A stretch of DNA of 6,230 bases, taken from contig JAUVPA010000104.1 in assembly GCA_030598905.1 (NCBI GenBank), positions 1 to 6,230 of the forward strand, given 5' to 3'. Origin of the DNA: Acidimicrobiia bacterium (GTDB lineage: Bacteria; Actinomycetota; Acidimicrobiia; Spongiisociales; UBA5794). Below the pieces are notes generated by a model. The model searched no databases. It was not told the DNA's origin and worked only from the letters and a program-made list of their open reading frames with translations. Below, in pieces: positions 4,222 through 6,230 of the stretch (positions are counted from its first letter, which is position 1; each line of letters opens with the position of its first letter). Made by a program: the position numbers and the translations under genes.

Positions 4222-6230
4222 CGCCGTCGAGTGCCGTCCACACCCGGGCGGGCGTCAGCGGCATGTCTATCGATTCGACGCCGTACGGTGCGAGGGCGTC
4301 GATCACGGCGTTGACGATGGCAGCGGGAGCTCCGACGGCTCCGGTTTCTCCGATTCCCTTGACGCCGAGGGGATTCGATGGCGCCGGCGTCTCGAGACGA
4401 TCGAGGACCACCTCTGGCATGTCGGCCGCCGTCGGCAGCAGGTAGTCGGCGAGTGATCCCGACTCGGGCTGTCCGTCATCGCGATACACAAACGCCTCGT
4501 ACAGAGCCTGCCCAAAACCCTGCGCCAGGGCACCGCGGATCTGGCCGTCGACGATCATCGGGTCGAGGATCGTGCCGCAGTCGTCGACGGAGACGAAGCG
4601 CCTCACGCTGACCTCGCCCGTCTCTCGATCCACCTCGACCACCGCAACCTGTGCCGCATAGGGGAACGTCTGTGCCCCGGGCACGAAATACTCCTGATCG
4701 GCGAGGGGCTCGCCTTCTGCGGCGGCCGCCGCGGCAAGGTCGGCCAATGTGAGGGCGCTGCCCGGGCTCCCGACAACCTCGTAGGCGCCGTCCCCTGTTG
4801 TCCTGAGATCCTCCGGGTTGGCCTCGAGTCGACATGCTGCCAGGGAACGGGCCGCCGCTTCAACGCGCTCTGCCGTGCGCCACACCGCAGCCGCCCCCGT
4901 CTGGGTGGACCGGCTGCCGTATGTGCCTCCGCCCTCTGCGACCTCAGCCGTGTCGCCGGACAGCACGGTGACGCGTGATGCGGGAACATCGAATGCTGCG
5001 GCGCAGAGCCGGCTCCACACCGTCTCGTGGCCCTGGCCCGAGGATGTTGACCCGGTGCGAACTGTGATCGAGCCGTTCGTCTCGACACTCACGGCGCCGA
5101 ACTCGCCAAGCTCGACGCTCCCGCCTCCGGCACGATCGACCGCCAGCGCCATGCCAAGGCCGATAGGGTTGCTGGCCTGCTCTCCCGGGCTCTTCTGTTC
5201 GGCGCGCACGGCGCTTTCGCCGGCAAGTTCCAGGGCGGTGTCGAGTGCCCGCCGGTAGTCGCCACCGTCGTAGATGGCGCCGGTTGGGGTGGTGTGGGGC
5301 ATCTGGCCTGCCGTGATCACGTTCTTGCGGCGAACTTCTGCCGGGTCCATGTCGATGGCACGAGCGAAGGTGTCGACGGCGCGTTCAATGGCGAAACAGG
5401 CTTCCGGTCGCCCTGCCCCGCGGTATGGGCCGGTCGGCGCTGTGTTGGTGGCCACGACGTTCGTTGTCACGTCGACTTCCTCGAACCGATACGCGCCCGT
5501 TGCCATGAAGTGCGTAGCGAAGGGCACCAGGGCCGCATGGTGGGGATAGGCACCGGTGTCGGCGAGAACCTCGACGGTGATCCTGCCGAAGCTGCCGTCG
5601 TGATCGCCCGCCAGCGTGATGCGTGCCTGTTGACCTCGTCCGTGGGCGCCTCCCGTCATGTGCTCGGAACGGCGTTCGACCCACGACACGGGACGGTTGA
5701 GGCGGAGGGCGGCAGTCGCCACGACCACGTATTCGGGGTAGAGCGGTCCCTTGGATCCGAACGCACCACCGACGTTCGGGACACGGATGCGCAGGTCGCC
5801 CTCCAGGTCGAGCAGTGAGGTGAGCTGGCGATGGAGATTGTGTGGTGCCTGGTGGCTGCACCATATGGTCAGCGATCCATCCTCGGGTGCCGCCGTGACG
5901 GCAAGTCCCTCAATGGGGCTGGGCGCCAAGCGGGGGTGTCGGAACTCGAGGCTCACCTCGACCGGCCACTCGCTTCGGTTGCCTACCTCAGTGCTCTTCG
6001 AGTAGACGATGTTGTCTGGTAGGTCGGCAAAGATGTTGTGCATTCCGGCGAGCGCGGCTCCGGCTTCGGCAACGGCTTGGGTCGGTTCGATCTCGTAGTC
6101 GACGCTCTCGGCGGCGTCTACTGCCTGACGTTCTGACTCGGCTATGACCACGGCCAGCGGCTCGCCCACGTAACGAACGAAACCATCGGCGAGAGGGGGG
6201 CGCGCCATGGCGGCCTCGGCCATGGGTATG
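4205..6230 (-). CDS. Molybdenum hydroxylase large subunit, xanthine dehydrogenase/CoxL family (5' partial)
   Basis: At least 674 residues of the molybdopterin-cytosine-dinucleotide-binding large subunit of the xanthine dehydrogenase family. The frame is open at the window edge. The codons before the ATG at 6223 continue in frame, and ARPPLADGFVRYVGEPLAVV normally lies around residue 100, so roughly 90-110 N-terminal residues are missing. Counting from that ATG, the motifs are GGAFGSKG (152-159), PYRGAGRPE (266-274; bases 5408-5428 for PYRGAGR), SGQGHET (395-401), GGGTYGSRST (431-440), DDCGTILDP (547-555) and GVKGIGETG (620-628) with the catalytic Glu626 (codon 4346-4348). The loop is GAG, not the CSF of form I CO dehydrogenase, so the Mo-Cu site is absent. 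It should hydroxylate an unidentified organic substrate using water, together with FAD and 2Fe-2S subunits. These are probably encoded upstream, beyond the right edge, as in the common medium-small-large order. It converges with the dehydrogenase cluster. Confidence 0.93.
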   Translation of the reverse strand, partial: IPMAEAAMARPPLADGFVRYVGEPLAVVIAESERQAVDAAESVDYEIEPTQAVAEAGAALAGMHNIFADLPDNIVYSKSTEVGNRSEWPVEVSLEFRHPRLAPSPIEGLAVTAAPEDGSLTIWCSHQAPHNLHRQLTSLLDLEGDLRIRVPNVGGAFGSKGPLYPEYVVVATAALRLNRPVSWVERRSEHMTGGAHGRGQQARITLAGDHDGSFGRITVEVLADTGAYPHHAALVPFATHFMATGAYRFEEVDVTTNVVATNTAPTGPYRGAGRPEACFAIERAVDTFARAIDMDPAEVRRKNVITAGQMPHTTPTGAIYDGGDYRRALDTALELAGESAVRAEQKSPGEQASNPIGLGMALAVDRAGGGSVELGEFGAVSVETNGSITVRTGSTSSGQGHETVWSRLCAAAFDVPASRVTVLSGDTAEVAEGGGTYGSRSTQTGAAAVWRTAERVEAAARSLAACRLEANPEDLRTTGDGAYEVVGSPGSALTLADLAAAAAAEGEPLADQEYFVPGAQTFPYAAQVAVVEVDRETGEVSVRRFVSVDDCGTILDPMIVDGQIRGALAQGFGQALYEAFVYRDDGQPESGSLADYLLPTAADMPEVVLDRLETPAPSNPLGVKGIGETGAVGAPAAIVNAVIDALAPYGVESIDMPLTPARVWTALDGVKPPA

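Noticed and set aside
4205..6230. Assignment as aerobic CO dehydrogenase large subunit (coxL)
   Set aside because: Form I CO dehydrogenase carries AYRCSFR, with the cysteine that binds copper. This protein has PYRGAGR, so only the wider molybdenum hydroxylase family is supported.

Overview
The window is a high-GC bacterial segment packed with genes and has no intergenic gap longer than about 20 bases. A six-gene plus-strand cluster (1-4221) meets a single large minus-strand gene (4205-6230) tail to tail. The composition, the GTG start and the gene style fit a high-GC lineage such as Actinomycetota (possibly Acidimicrobiia-like) or Chloroflexota. There is no rRNA or other marker gene, so this placement is only a weak inference.

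The plus-strand cluster encodes a thiamine-diphosphate-dependent 2-oxoacid dehydrogenase of the PDH/BCKDH/acetoin-dehydrogenase superfamily. In order it holds: the C-terminal part of a canonical E1 beta subunit (cut by the window edge), a complete E1 alpha, a second complete and divergent E1 beta, an 81-residue free-standing lipoyl-domain protein, a 234-residue E2 acyltransferase made of the catalytic domain only, and a small four-helix membrane protein. Gaps are 18, 9, 12 and 1 bases, followed by a 4-base ATGA overlap, so co-transcription and translational coupling are likely. No E3 (dihydrolipoamide dehydrogenase) is present in the window.

Three things stand out in this cluster. The E2 is split into a carrier protein and a catalytic protein, and no peripheral-subunit-binding domain is visible in either. 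Two different E1 beta genes flank one E1 alpha, suggesting two tandem E1 enzymes that may share one carrier and E2. In the second E1, the histidine expected in each subunit for passing the acyl group to lipoate is asparagine in both, while the cofactor-binding residues and the catalytic glutamate are kept. The expected working model is that E1 decarboxylates a 2-oxoacid on ThDP, the small lipoyl protein collects the acyl group, and the catalytic E2 passes it to CoA. The substrate cannot be told from the sequence.

The minus strand carries most of a molybdenum hydroxylase large subunit of the xanthine dehydrogenase/CoxL family, open at its 5' end. Its active-site loop reads PYRGAGR, so it is not a form I (copper-containing) CO dehydrogenase. 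The two convergent transcription units overlap by 17 bases, and this overlap is a perfect inverted repeat whose two ends are the two stop codons.
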